A stretch of DNA of 64,000 bases from WVZL01 sp041862375 (lineage in GTDB: Bacteria; Acidobacteriota; Aminicenantia; Aminicenantales; Aminicenantaceae). Below the pieces are notes generated by a model. The model saw only the letters and a program-made list of their open reading frames with translations, was not told the DNA's origin and did no database searches. The stretch covers positions 1 to 64,000 of the forward strand of contig JBGVTE010000027.1 of assembly GCA_041862375.1 (NCBI GenBank), in the 5' to 3' direction. Below, piece after piece: positions 18,547-28,123 of this stretch (position 1 is its first letter; every line of letters begins with the position of its first letter). The position numbers were made by a program, and so were the translations under genes.

Positions 18547-18992
18547 AAATAGAAAATCAATTCGAAATTATTACAATATCCTAAAAAAATTTCAATTTTT
18601 CTCCTCATAAACTCCCGATATAAATTAATTCTGGAAATTGCGAAAAAAGTAAATATCAATTTGCAGCAATAAGGGAGTGTGGTTTGACGAAGGCCATAGC
18701 GTCACACCAGATATCGGTCATCGACAATCCAAGCCGCCTCACTATTGTAATAGTGAATTGAGTATTGAGTCCTCTCATTAAAAATTCTTAATCTTATAAA
18801 TAATTGAAATAGAAGTTAACATTTTTCCTCTAAACAGGGTATATAAATTTAAGGACAGTAGATTATTAAATTTAAAATTCATCGAGTATTCTATCTATTA
18901 ATTTACAAATTGTATTGGCTGTGGAATAAAATAAAGAATTGAAAGTGAAAATCATCCTTCATTTTTAACTTACAGAGCCAGGAGGAACTGCA
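18547..18992. other. Divergent intergenic region
   Basis: About 445 bases between the minus-strand M20 gene and the plus-strand DUF4932 gene, so it must hold both promoters. The part at 18660-18760 is less AT-rich than its surroundings and has short open frames (one reads GVWFDEGHSVTPDIG). I could not match them to a family. It may be a relic. Nothing else is recognised. Confidence 0.4.
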
Positions 18993-20369
18993 ATGCAAAT
19001 TAAAAAAAATCATATCATTTTTTTGTTGCCGGCCATTTTAGTTTGTATTTTTTTCTGTCCCAGAATCTTCGGGCAATTAGAGCAAAAAGTCTCGGAAAAA
19101 CTCTGTGTCACTCTATCAAAAAATATATCTCTATTTCATATCCTTGTTATGATCTCTCCCTACGGGGAAGAGAAGAAAGATATCTTCCCTCATCCTATAG
19201 CTCAGAAAGCCAGAGATTATTTTAAAGAATTCAAAGATCATCCTGCGATTGACACTACGCATAGGATATTTAACTTTTCCTGGTATTTTCTCTTTAATAA
19301 TGTCGCATTCTACTTTGCTGACTTTCCAGAAATGAAATTGTATGAAGAAATTGAGCTTCCTCCAGAATTCAAGGCACGAAAAAATATGATCACGCAATAC
19401 ATTGAGCAGGTCAAAGATTTTTATAAGGCCTCAGAATTTGAGGCATTCTGGAAGATCCATAACAAAGATCTTGAATCGGTCATAGAGGAATGCAAAAGGA
19501 ATATTCCTGAAGTCAGTCTCCCGGAGCTCATGGAAACATTCTTCGGTACCCAGGCTGAATGCTTTTATTTTGTACCTTGTCCTTTCATGCAGAATTCAGC
19601 AACGCATGTCGAAGTTAAGCATAAACAGGGAGGACTGACTTATTATTACATAGCTGGGGGAAATACTTTTTTAGAAAGATTTAATAATATCTCAACAGCA
19701 TTCCATGAATTCAGCCACAGTTTTATCGAGCCCATCTCAGCAAAATATTTTAATCAGATCAAAAAGCTTAGTTATTTATATAAGCCGCTACAAAATTCAC
19801 TCACACGACTGGGTTACAAAAACTGGGATCGGGGATTTAATGAACACATAGTCAGGGCTGCACAACTTCACCTCTTGAGAAAAGCCCTTGGAGAGGAGGC
19901 CAGAGAGCGCGTAATTTTATCAGAGAGAAGATTGGGATTTAAGCTCATTGACAATTTTTATGGCTTCTTTGATGAATATGACAGGAACAGGGAGAAATAC
20001 AAAAATTTAGAATCCTTTTATCCTGAGGTTTTGAAAAGACTTTCAGAAATAAAAGTCGAAGAATACAGAAGGCCATCATACATGGGATTTTATCCGGAAT
20101 CCATAGAAAACAAGGTATTCGTAAAAGATGTTGTCCTTGATTCAGCTTTTTCTAAAGCCGGGATTAAAAAGGGAGATATCCTTTTCTCTATAGAAAATGT
20201 TTTGATCGATTCAGACGATAGTTTTAATAAAACAAAAGAAAAGTTCTGGAATCAAGCAAAAGAAGGAGACTCAGTAAAAATCGTGATAATCAGGGAAGAT
20301 AAAAAAATTGAACTCGATGTTCCTGTACCATTCGTTACTGATTTCAGATATAAGCATGAGGAATATTAA
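18993..20369 (+). CDS. DUF4932-like putative metallopeptidase with C-terminal PDZ domain, exported
   Basis: This 458-residue protein has a signal peptide (about residues 1-27), a central domain like DUF4932, and a C-terminal PDZ-like domain (about 360-450, with VLDSAFSKAGIKKGDILFSIEN). The central domain holds HEFSHSF (near residue 240), a gluzincin-type HExxH variant (HEFSH), and NEHIVRA about 50 residues later that could give the third ligand. That makes a zinc peptidase likely, though no activity is established for the family to my knowledge. The start is well supported by AGGAGG. It is a single gene on the plus strand, convergent with the kinase gene downstream. Confidence 0.75.
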   Translation: MQIKKNHIIFLLPAILVCIFFCPRIFGQLEQKVSEKLCVTLSKNISLFHILVMISPYGEEKKDIFPHPIAQKARDYFKEFKDHPAIDTTHRIFNFSWYFLFNNVAFYFADFPEMKLYEEIELPPEFKARKNMITQYIEQVKDFYKASEFEAFWKIHNKDLESVIEECKRNIPEVSLPELMETFFGTQAECFYFVPCPFMQNSATHVEVKHKQGGLTYYYIAGGNTFLERFNNISTAFHEFSHSFIEPISAKYFNQIKKLSYLYKPLQNSLTRLGYKNWDRGFNEHIVRAAQLHLLRKALGEEARERVILSERRLGFKLIDNFYGFFDEYDRNREKYKNLESFYPEVLKRLSEIKVEEYRRPSYMGFYPESIENKVFVKDVVLDSAFSKAGIKKGDILFSIENVLIDSDDSFNKTKEKFWNQAKEGDSVKIVIIREDKKIELDVPVPFVTDFRYKHEEY

Positions 20370-20412
20370 TTCAATTTTTTTGTTTATGCCTTAAAAGAAA
20401 TTTACAAAGTAA

Positions 20413-23400
20413 TTATTGAGTTTGAAGAGCAGCTAGTTGTATCTTTGCATCTTCGATCTCAGGAAGGTCAGAGTCCGCATCTTTCCAGTGGTCGAGGAAC
20501 TTCTGATAATTCTCAGCAGCTTTTCCTCTCTCACCTTTTTTCTGATAAAGCTTTCCCAGCATATAGAAGCACTTGACGTATAGACCTCCAAGAGCAATCC
20601 TGCCTGAATTGAAGGAAGCTATCCTCTCGTATTCTTTGATGGCCTTGTTTAAATCTCCGGACTTGTAATAAGCTGAGGCCAAAGGAGCAATAAAATAAGC
20701 ATGCGCACTGCCCATCATTTCGTATTGAGAAGGAACCAGAGCAAAAGCTTTTCTGAAATAATCGATTGCTTCAGAATAGTTCTCTTTCGCCGCCTCTATC
20801 ATCCCCTGTAGATGGTTATATAATCTTATCATTTTCCTGTTCATTCCCTTCTTGATCAACTCTTTTAGATTATCTGCCACTTCCTGAGCCTTATTCATCA
20901 AATTCATCCTGACATATATCAGTCCTTTTTCCCATAAAATTAAAATTTGGGCAGATGGGCTTTTTTCTTCAACAGCCAAATTCCATGCCTTATCAGTTTC
21001 ATTTAAAGCATCTTCAAAATCACCTAATGTCTCATGGACGTGAGCCAGAAAAAGTAAGAACCAAACTTCACCCATCTTTATTCTGACCATTTTTGATAGC
21101 GCTATTCCCTGTCTGGCAAGCTTTTTTGACTTCTCAAATTCTCCCTTCAATAAGTATAATTCACTTAACCTTACTTTATTCATAAAGATTCCGAATGGAT
21201 TTCCAGCTTCAAGAAGCTTCTGATACTCTTCTTCAGCACAAACAAAATCTCCTCTGTATAAATAAATATCTCCCCTAGTCAAGAAATTAAGAAAATAATT
21301 TGGACTGATGGAAAAAGCCATATTGACCTCAGCTAAGGCAAGGTCATACTTCCCTTGATTAATGTATGTATCAGCTAAATGGCAGCGGATACTGGCGGTA
21401 TCTGAAAAACTATTTATATAATCCTTCAAAACTTCCCTGGCCATATCATACAATCCCTTAGCCTGATATGGTCCTGCCAGGTTGGTATAGGACTGGACGG
21501 ATACGTGCCTATTTTGTCTGTTTATTTCAAGCCGCTCAATAGCTTTATCCCACTTTTCAAGGGCTATGTAAATTATCGAAGAGTTATTTATTCCTGTCCC
21601 ATCATCTGGATAAAGTTCAAATAATTTATCATATGCTTCAAGAGCTTTATCATAAGTATCTTCTGACATCCTGTAGAAATCTCCCTGGATAAGAAAGCGT
21701 TCTCTATCAGAAAGCCTGTCTGTCAAATCCAAAGCTTTCTGGATGTACCTCTCACGCTCACTCAACAACCCGATGTTGCCATATGAGGCTGCCATAGACC
21801 TGTATGCCATGGCAAATTCAGGGTCTACAGCAGTTGCTTTCTCCATAAACTTGATACTATTACGGTAATCACCTTTATTGTGACATTTTCTTCCCTCACT
21901 GTAGTATTTATAAGCCTCATGAGAGTTTGTAGTGATTTTTCCTATTGCCTCATCTATATCACTGGCTATTTCACGGGAGGAAATCTTAAAATCTGCTTTT
22001 ATTCTCTTGGTCAACTCATCTACCATAGGAAAAATGCCTTCTTCACCTCTGCCTTCTACTGACTCTGAGCCGATGGTTTCTCCTGTACTCGCTTTCTGGA
22101 GCGTGACATTGATTCTGAATGTATCGCCTGCCTTAGCATAGTTTCCCACCAGCACATGATTGACTCTCCCTCGCTCGGCCACTTCTTTCAAATCTCCTGA
22201 CGAGTAAGTTTTTTCTTCATGGAGATTGAGCTTACGCAGGATTTCGAACAGCCTCTCTGCACTTAACATCCTGATATGCTTTGATTGATTGAGATCAGCT
22301 ATTAAAAGATCAGGAATCATCATACTCAAATGATCTAGATTCTCATCTCCTGTATTATTCTTGAAATACATGATGGCAAGCGAAGGTTTATCCAAGGGGA
22401 TGGGCGCTGCTTTCTCCTGAAGAAGCTGCCAGATTACCAATCCAATAATAACAGCGGCGATAACGACTAATGCAGGAATGAAGAGCTTCTTTAAACCGAA
22501 TGTTACGGTTATTTCCCTTGACGTGAGTGGCTTTCTCCTGGGAATTATTCTCTCTGTCATTGGAATGCCGCTCTCTATATTTATCAGCTCTGAAAGAAGC
22601 TCCTCTGCGCTCTGGTACCTCATCTCATTATTCTTCTTAATACATTTAAGGATTAATTGGTTGAGATCATCAGGAATCTGGGAGTTGAACTTTTTAGGTT
22701 CTTGGGGTGCTTCACTTTTCTGCTTTACTGCCACACTCAATGGAGTCTCCCCCTCAAACGGAATCTTCCCTGTCACCATCTCATAGAGGATTATTCCCAG
22801 AGAATAAATATCTGAACGTTGATCTGTATCTTTGCCGTCAACCTGCTCTGGCGACATGTACTCGGGAGTCCCGATCATTACTCCTGCACCTGTTATACCC
22901 CTTTGTTTGAGAGAGCGTGCGATTCCAAAATCCATGATCCGGGCGTTTCCCTCTTTATCGATCATGATATTCTTGGGCTTTAAATCGCGATGTAAAATCC
23001 CTAGTCTGTGAGCTTCACTCAGACCTTCACACACCTGCTTTGCTATCGATATCGAAGTTCCCACGGTTAACTGCCTTGACCTCCTGATGAAGCTCTTTAA
23101 ATCCTCTCCAGCCACATATTCCATGGTGATGTAGTGAGCTCCTTCCACCTCGCCAAGGTCATACATCCGGCAGACATTCCTGTGAGAAATCTTCCGTGCC
23201 ATTTTCAACTCGTTGCTGAAGCGCTCAATCGTCTCTTTATCCGAAGCAACCTCCGGGCTTATGAGCTTTAAAGCGACTTCTTCATTTATCTTCTTATCCT
23301 CCACCCTGTAGACTCTGCCCATGCCCCCTTTACCCAGCTCTTCGATCACTTCGTACCTGGAAGCAAAAATCGTTCCTCGGATTAATTCCTTCCTGGGTGT

Positions 23401-23517
23401 TTCAAGAGTCTTGGTAGGCATAGCAGGAGCTTTATCTGAAGGAATTAATTGAGTCCCGCACTCACCACAGAATCGCTGGGTATCAGGATTGTCTAACTTA
23501 CATTTAGGACACTTCAT
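20413..23517 (-). CDS. Membrane Ser/Thr protein kinase with zinc ribbon, TolB-like domain and TPR repeats
   Basis: This is a 1034-residue PknB-type kinase. Domain order: N-terminal zinc ribbon (Cys3, Cys6, Cys17, Cys20), kinase domain about 54-310 (GKGGMGRVY loop, VALKLI lysine, HRDLKPKNIMID catalytic loop, DFGIAR), and a transmembrane helix about 347-368. A FlgO/TolB-N-like domain follows (starting IMYFKNNTGDENLDHLSMMIPDLL), then a long TPR array to the C-terminus. The kinase would face the cytoplasm, and by topology the TolB-like and TPR parts would lie outside the membrane. This architecture is common in Acidobacteriota and Aminicenantes. The substrate is unknown. A relic of a related kinase lies at 7280-7414. 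Confidence 0.93.
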   Translation of the reverse strand: MKCPKCKLDNPDTQRFCGECGTQLIPSDKAPAMPTKTLETPRKELIRGTIFASRYEVIEELGKGGMGRVYRVEDKKINEEVALKLISPEVASDKETIERFSNELKMARKISHRNVCRMYDLGEVEGAHYITMEYVAGEDLKSFIRRSRQLTVGTSISIAKQVCEGLSEAHRLGILHRDLKPKNIMIDKEGNARIMDFGIARSLKQRGITGAGVMIGTPEYMSPEQVDGKDTDQRSDIYSLGIILYEMVTGKIPFEGETPLSVAVKQKSEAPQEPKKFNSQIPDDLNQLILKCIKKNNEMRYQSAEELLSELINIESGIPMTERIIPRRKPLTSREITVTFGLKKLFIPALVVIAAVIIGLVIWQLLQEKAAPIPLDKPSLAIMYFKNNTGDENLDHLSMMIPDLLIADLNQSKHIRMLSAERLFEILRKLNLHEEKTYSSGDLKEVAERGRVNHVLVGNYAKAGDTFRINVTLQKASTGETIGSESVEGRGEEGIFPMVDELTKRIKADFKISSREIASDIDEAIGKITTNSHEAYKYYSEGRKCHNKGDYRNSIKFMEKATAVDPEFAMAYRSMAASYGNIGLLSERERYIQKALDLTDRLSDRERFLIQGDFYRMSEDTYDKALEAYDKLFELYPDDGTGINNSSIIYIALEKWDKAIERLEINRQNRHVSVQSYTNLAGPYQAKGLYDMAREVLKDYINSFSDTASIRCHLADTYINQGKYDLALAEVNMAFSISPNYFLNFLTRGDIYLYRGDFVCAEEEYQKLLEAGNPFGIFMNKVRLSELYLLKGEFEKSKKLARQGIALSKMVRIKMGEVWFLLFLAHVHETLGDFEDALNETDKAWNLAVEEKSPSAQILILWEKGLIYVRMNLMNKAQEVADNLKELIKKGMNRKMIRLYNHLQGMIEAAKENYSEAIDYFRKAFALVPSQYEMMGSAHAYFIAPLASAYYKSGDLNKAIKEYERIASFNSGRIALGGLYVKCFYMLGKLYQKKGERGKAAENYQKFLDHWKDADSDLPEIEDAKIQLAALQTQ

Positions 23518-23655
23518 AAACTATGATTCCTGTTAATGGCTTGATTATAAAATAATCATCAGTAATTAAAAAGAGGGCAGGCTAATTTTTTTAAAATGAC
23601 AATTTTTGTCCATCTGGATCAGACGTTAACTTGAAATGATCCTAAGGAGAAACAT

Positions 23656-24824
23656 TTAAACTCTGAGCATTGCTTTAATCCAGATATACAGTTTGAATAT
23701 ATTTGAGTAACTTGAGACTCCATGAATAATTTTCGCAAGTTCAAAATAAACTTTCAGGCTATTAGCAAGATATGCTAAATACCTCAGCCTGGTATACGCT
23801 AAGTCTCTGAATACTTTAGAAATCCTTAATTCCTTAAACACCGGATTCAGGTAATGTTTATAAGCTTTCACGAGGTTTACATCCTTGCTGGAATTGAAAA
23901 AATCGGAAATGGCTCGCGCTGAAAGCTCTGCGCTCTTATGAGCATAGTAAATTCCTTCACCTGTTAGAGGATCGCCAAGTCCAGCAGCATCTCCAAGGAG
24001 TAAAACATTCCTTTCTCCCGGCTCTTCTATAAAATTTCCGGAGGGAACGGCGTGAGATTTAAGGATTGGTTTTTCCCCAATGTTCATATCTGTTACTTTA
24101 TTTAAAAAATTTATGCATGTATCTCTGAATTTCCTGTTTTTTCTGACCAATCCCCACACTCCTGCAACAAAATGGTCTTTATGAGGAAATATCCATCCAT
24201 ATCCCCATTTTGTTGCCCCCAGGAATAATCTAGGATGAAAACACTGATACGCATTCTTAATTTTATTGAATGGAACATTGATTTGAAAAGCAGTGGCAAG
24301 GTTGAATTTAAATATTTTCTGAGGATAAATTTTTTCCTGATTGCGCTATTAACGCCATCTGCGCCAACGATAATCTTTCCAGAAAAAGATTCCCCTGACT
24401 TGGTAAAGACAGTATTATTTTTTTTATCTAAATCTATAATTTGATGGCCGAATAAAAATTCGCACCCCTTATCACGCGCTAAAAAAACTAACTCTCTATC
24501 ATAATTCTCCCTCTCTACAAAATAAAAGGGCTCTGGAGATTTCTGGTATGTTTTCTCTTCGAGTTTTTCACAAATACAGTACTCATCGGATATATTTTCC
24601 ACTGAAAATTGCCCTTCAAAGGACTTCTTGAATACTTTCTCTACCAATTTCCGTGTTTTCCATGTCAATAAACCTGCACATAACTTTGGCCGTGGAAATA
24701 TATCTTTCTCTATTACTAAAACTTCAAGGCTTTTCTCAGACAACAAATATCCAAGAGTAGAACCTGCAGGACCTGCCCCAACGATTACAACATCGTATAA
24801 TTTTTTAATTCTCTGGTTTGTCAT
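23656..24824 (-). pseudogene. Geranylgeranyl reductase-family flavoprotein, frameshifted
   Basis: This FAD-dependent oxidoreductase of the geranylgeranyl/digeranylgeranyl-phospholipid reductase family saturates isoprenoid chains of lipids or quinones. The N-terminal part (from 24824) has the FAD loop VVIVGAGPAGSTLGYLL, RPKLCAGL and IVGADGVNSAIRKKF. The C-terminal part (to 23656) has LLLGDAAGLGDPLTGEGIYYA. The two halves are in different frames. The middle sequence ATAFQINVPFNK, GATKWGYGWIFPHKD and FVAGVWGL continues the second frame upstream, which places a one-base loss near 24300-24335. Apart from that the gene is complete, about 390 codons. Either a recent pseudogene or an assembly or sequencing error; no programmed-frameshift site is evident. 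Confidence 0.85.
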
Positions 24825-24897
24825 ACTGGTTTGTCATATTTGATTTAATCACATTTATCTACTCTGGAAAAAGAAAGCAGAGCCACTATCTTCTTAA

Positions 24898-25344
24898 TCA
24901 CGCGACGCCTTTTTTGAATCGTTCTCTTTTAAACTCTTTAATATTCTCTTTAAGCTTTTCTGCGACCTTTCTGTATGCTTCTATACTCTGTGAAAACGGA
25001 TCATCAATTTTCCACAGGATGAGTTTCTCCGACGGAATTTCAAAGATATTTTTTAGGATATGATACACAGTTGAGTCCAGAACAATTACGAGATCGAACT
25101 CGTCAATATAAAAATCTTTTATTGTCCGAGGCTTATGGTCTGAGATATCGATACTGTACAGCTCCTTCATAATTTTAATTGCATCATCTGAAGCACCATC
25201 AAAAAGGAGATTAAGTCCAGCGCTTTCAACTCTAACTCTCTCCCCGAACATTTTTTTTGCCAAACCTTCTGCCATCGGGCTCCGGCAGACATTTCCGTAA
25301 CATACAAAAAGGATACTCGAAATCGGCTCGTTGCTATTATTCAT
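24898..25344 (-). CDS. Low-molecular-weight protein tyrosine phosphatase / arsenate reductase-like
   Basis: This 148-residue LMW-PTP fold protein has the phosphate loop CYGNVCRSP: nucleophile Cys15, CX5R with Arg21. The general-acid loop is IDDPF near residue 118. LMW-PTPs dephosphorylate tyrosine-phosphorylated proteins; thioredoxin-coupled ArsC arsenate reductases share the fold, but no arsenic genes are nearby and the extra ArsC cysteines are not obvious. It sits upstream of the frameshifted flavoprotein on the same strand, with a 73-nt gap. The ribosome site is weak. Confidence 0.85.
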   Translation of the reverse strand: MNNSNEPISSILFVCYGNVCRSPMAEGLAKKMFGERVRVESAGLNLLFDGASDDAIKIMKELYSIDISDHKPRTIKDFYIDEFDLVIVLDSTVYHILKNIFEIPSEKLILWKIDDPFSQSIEAYRKVAEKLKENIKEFKRERFKKGVA

Positions 25345-25597
25345 TACGATTTATTTAAAGTGAATTTTAGCCAAATTAATTGACTTATACAATTAAACCA
25401 ATTTTTAGTAGGCTGCTTCCCAGGTGGATAAATTGTTTTTTAGTAGCATGTACGAATGTTTATGTCAAAATCTCTACTAGAGAATTAGAAATGACTCTAA
25501 ATTGGAGTTGCCCTGAATTGTTTGGAAAGCGATAAAAGAAGTATTTATATATTGTTATTCAAGAAGACTGAAGAATTTAATTTACATAAAAATTTCC

Positions 25598-25654
25598 TTG
25601 ACAATCAAATTATAATGTGATTTTATTATTTAGTCAATTGATTTTATCGACTAA
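25598..25654 (+). promoter_or_regulatory. Candidate promoter and Rrf2 operator
   Basis: A TTGACA box at 25598-25603 is followed after 17 bases by TTTTAT at 25621-25626, a weak -10. Overlapping the expected transcription start is an inverted repeat: TTAGTCAAT at 25630-25638 and TATCGACTAA at 25645-25654, with arms TTAGTC/GACTAA. It lies 12 bases before the Rrf2 start codon. Rrf2 regulators commonly bind such palindromes to repress their own operon, so autoregulation is the likely role. The remaining part of 25345-25665 is AT-rich with nothing else recognised. Confidence 0.5.
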
Positions 25655-25665
25655 TACATTTAAAG

Positions 25666-26112
25666 ATGAGACTATCAACCAAGGGTGAATACGCAAGCAG
25701 GGCAATATTAGAGCTGGCTCTGCACTACCCTAAAGGCCCTTTGCACATTCGGGATATTTCTTCCGCACAGGATATACCCGAACGTTTTCTTGAACAGATT
25801 CTCCTTTCCCTCAAGAGAGCTGGATGTTTGAAGAGTAAGAAAGGTCCCCAGGGTGGTTACTATCTTTCAAGAGATCCCTCTGAGATTACGGTTGCTGAAG
25901 TTATTCGTGCTATGGATGGCCCTCTTGCTCCTATTGATTGTGTGAGTGTAATAGCTCATGAAGTTTGTTCAAGAGAAAACTATTGCGGGTTGAAATGGCT
26001 CTGGAAAGAGGTAAGAGACTCTGTGGCTGAAATTTTAGAGAATACAACATTTATGGATTTAGCTGAGAGGACAAAGAAAGCAAGAAAAGAAAGAAAAACT
26101 GAGAAACTTTAA
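25666..26112 (+). CDS. Rrf2-family transcriptional regulator
   Basis: This 148-residue winged-helix regulator has N-terminal MRLSTKGEYASRAILELA and the recognition region IPERFLEQILLSLKRAGCLKSKKGPQGGY, both characteristic of Rrf2 (IscR/CymR/NsrR). Three cysteines at 92, 101 and 107 match the spacing class used for Fe-S binding in IscR-like proteins, so it may sense Fe-S, redox or sulfur status. It is followed 57 nt later by a TauE/SafE exporter, a pairing typical of sulfur or cysteine-homeostasis control. A palindrome upstream of its start is a candidate operator. CymR proteins lack the cysteines, so the ligand mode here looks IscR-like. Confidence 0.92.
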   Translation: MRLSTKGEYASRAILELALHYPKGPLHIRDISSAQDIPERFLEQILLSLKRAGCLKSKKGPQGGYYLSRDPSEITVAEVIRAMDGPLAPIDCVSVIAHEVCSRENYCGLKWLWKEVRDSVAEILENTTFMDLAERTKKARKERKTEKL

Positions 26113-26168
26113 AATTTTTTTAATAATAGTCGATATAGTTTATAGAGAATATCATAAAGAGAGATAAA

Positions 26169-26933
26169 ATGGATTTATTTGAATTTTCAGTTTTTATTAT
26201 CATTCTAGCTTTTGTTTGCGAGTATGTTGATTCTTCGCTGGGAATGGGCTATGGCACAACCCTCACTCCTCTCCTTTTAATAATGGGTTATCAACCCCTC
26301 CAAATAGTTCCAGCTGTTTTGTTATCAGAATTAATCACGGGATTGAGTGCAGGATTCCTTCACCATAAGTTAAGAAACGTCAATTTTAAGATTGGAACTC
26401 TTGACTTAAAGATTGCCACAGTCATGGCAGGATGCAGTGTATTTGGTGCTTTAGCAGCAGTTTTTGTTGCTCTAAATTTACCTATATTTTATATAAAGCT
26501 CTACATTGGATTGCTCGTTTTAAGCATGGGAGTTTTTATCATTGCAGCCTTAAATCGAACCTTTAAATTCTCTTGGAAAAAGATTACTTCCCTTGGCCTT
26601 ATTGCAGCTTTTAACAAGGGAATAAGTGGAGGTGGTTATGGCCCGCTGGTGACAAGCGGCCAGATTCTTTCCGGAGTAAAATCTAAAGCGGCCATTGGTA
26701 TTACTTCTCTGGCAGAAGGCTTGACCTGTTTGGTTGGAGTGATAAGCTATCTTGCCTTTACTAATCATACGATTAAATGGAATCTTGCTCCTTCTTTAGT
26801 TTTAGGAGCAATTCTATCAGTTCCTTTTGCTGCTTATACTGTAAAAAAGATAAATGAAAGAATGCTCAAGTTGATTGTAGGGATAGCCACTGTGACCTTA
26901 GGACTGCTTACTCTCTGGAAAGTGATCTTTTAA
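26169..26933 (+). CDS. Sulfite exporter TauE/SafE-family membrane protein
   Basis: This 254-residue protein has about eight hydrophobic helices arranged as two repeats. The TauE/SafE features are the N-terminal DSSLGMGYGTTLTPLLLIMGY and the second-half GISGGGYGPLVTSGQIL. The family exports sulfite, sulfoacetate, thiosulfate and other small organosulfur anions. It is in an operon with the Rrf2 regulator and is convergent with the Hdr operon, whose last gene ends 9 nt away. A second, distinct TauE gene lies at 34082. The transported anion is unknown. Confidence 0.9.
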   Translation: MDLFEFSVFIIILAFVCEYVDSSLGMGYGTTLTPLLLIMGYQPLQIVPAVLLSELITGLSAGFLHHKLRNVNFKIGTLDLKIATVMAGCSVFGALAAVFVALNLPIFYIKLYIGLLVLSMGVFIIAALNRTFKFSWKKITSLGLIAAFNKGISGGGYGPLVTSGQILSGVKSKAAIGITSLAEGLTCLVGVISYLAFTNHTIKWNLAPSLVLGAILSVPFAAYTVKKINERMLKLIVGIATVTLGLLTLWKVIF

Positions 26934-26941
26934 TCCTATTT

Positions 26942-28066
26942 CTAGTCTTTTTTTGCTTTTTTTACACTTTTTGCCTTAGGGAGCAAAACAGTAAAGATAC
27001 TTCCCTTCCCCAGCTCGCTAGAAACTTCAATAGCGCCTTCATGGGCATCTACAATCTTTTTTGCTATGGAAAGTCCCAATCCTGTGCCTTTTGTCTTTTG
27101 GCTTTCACTCCTGCTCACCCTGTAAAACTGGTCGAAAATAAGAGGAAGGTGTTTCTTTGCTATCCCTATTCCTGTGTCTTGGATTGCTGTAGCAATGAAA
27201 TCTTTATTTTCTTTAATTGTTATTATAACTCGACCTTTGGACTTGTTGTATAATATTGCGTTGGTAATAAGATTGGAAAATACATGCACTAAGCTATCTT
27301 CATCTCCTTGAACAATGTCGTTTTTGGTGGATGGCCCAAATTCAAGGGTAACTCCATTATCTTTTGTCAAAGGTTGTAGATCTTCCACAAGCTTTTTTAA
27401 GAGTTTTTTCAAAGATATAGGCCTGAGCTTGTCAATAATTTGTCCTCTGTCCAGCTTCGCAACATCTAACCAATCGTTGATTAAATTTAGAAGTCCCTCT
27501 AACCGGTTCCTGGCTTTTAAAATCATCTCTTTCTGTTTTTTTTCAACTTTGCCAACCATTCCAGCAAGAATTACTTCGAAGAATTGCTGGATTGCAACGA
27601 GAGGGCTTCGCAGTTGATGAGAAACCATGGTGATAAAATTTTCCTCCATCAATTTTTTTTCTCTACGCAGGGACTCAGTTTCAAGTATAAGCTTTCTTCT
27701 CTCTAGGCCTCTTCTTATAATAAGACGCAATTCTTCAGGAGTAAAAGGTTTGGGAAGAAAGTCATAGGCTCCTTTTTTCATTGCTTCTACAGCAGAATCG
27801 ATGGTAGCATAGCCTGTGATAACGACTGTAATTACGTTTGGGTCGATTTCTTTAGCTTTTTCCAAAACTTCCATTCCGTTTATACCTGGCATCTTTAAGT
27901 CAATGAGAGCCAGATCAGGCCTGATTTCTTTTATTTTTTCTAAACCGACAGCACCATCTTCGGCTGTTACGGCCAGATAGCCATCTTTACTCAAGATCTG
28001 AGAACAAGAGTCCCGCATGAACTCTTCATCATCGACCACAAGGATGGTTGTTTTTTTCTCTTTCAC
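26942..28066 (-). CDS. Response-regulator/histidine-kinase hybrid (REC-HisKA-HATPase)
   Basis: This 374-residue soluble protein has an N-terminal receiver domain (acidic pair Asp12-Asp13, phospho-acceptor Asp56, Lys106), a histidine phosphotransfer helix with His150 in MVSHQLRSPL, and a HATPase domain with N-box NLITNAILYNK and G-boxes DTGIGI and GTGLGLSIAKK. There is no membrane segment. The start is a GTG behind AAAGGAAAGG. It lies 57 nt downstream of HdrA and is probably the last gene of the Hdr operon. Receiver-first kinases relay phosphate from another kinase onward, and two single-domain response regulators in the same operon are obvious partners. Confidence 0.9.
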   Translation of the reverse strand: MKEKKTTILVVDDEEFMRDSCSQILSKDGYLAVTAEDGAVGLEKIKEIRPDLALIDLKMPGINGMEVLEKAKEIDPNVITVVITGYATIDSAVEAMKKGAYDFLPKPFTPEELRLIIRRGLERRKLILETESLRREKKLMEENFITMVSHQLRSPLVAIQQFFEVILAGMVGKVEKKQKEMILKARNRLEGLLNLINDWLDVAKLDRGQIIDKLRPISLKKLLKKLVEDLQPLTKDNGVTLEFGPSTKNDIVQGDEDSLVHVFSNLITNAILYNKSKGRVIITIKENKDFIATAIQDTGIGIAKKHLPLIFDQFYRVSRSESQKTKGTGLGLSIAKKIVDAHEGAIEVSSELGKGSIFTVLLPKAKSVKKAKKD

Positions 28067-28123
28067 ATTCCTTTCCTTTTAATTTCAGATTGTTCTTGAA
28101 ATGCTAACCTACTTAAAAATATT

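Noticed and set aside
24818..25063. Plus-strand ORF over the phosphatase gene
   Set aside because: Antisense to the LMW phosphatase C-terminus, which has an intact phosphate loop and acid loop.
25598..25616. TTGACA followed by TATAAT as a standard promoter
   Set aside because: The perfect boxes are only 7 bases apart, far short of 16-18; a weaker TTTTAT at 17-base spacing was used instead.
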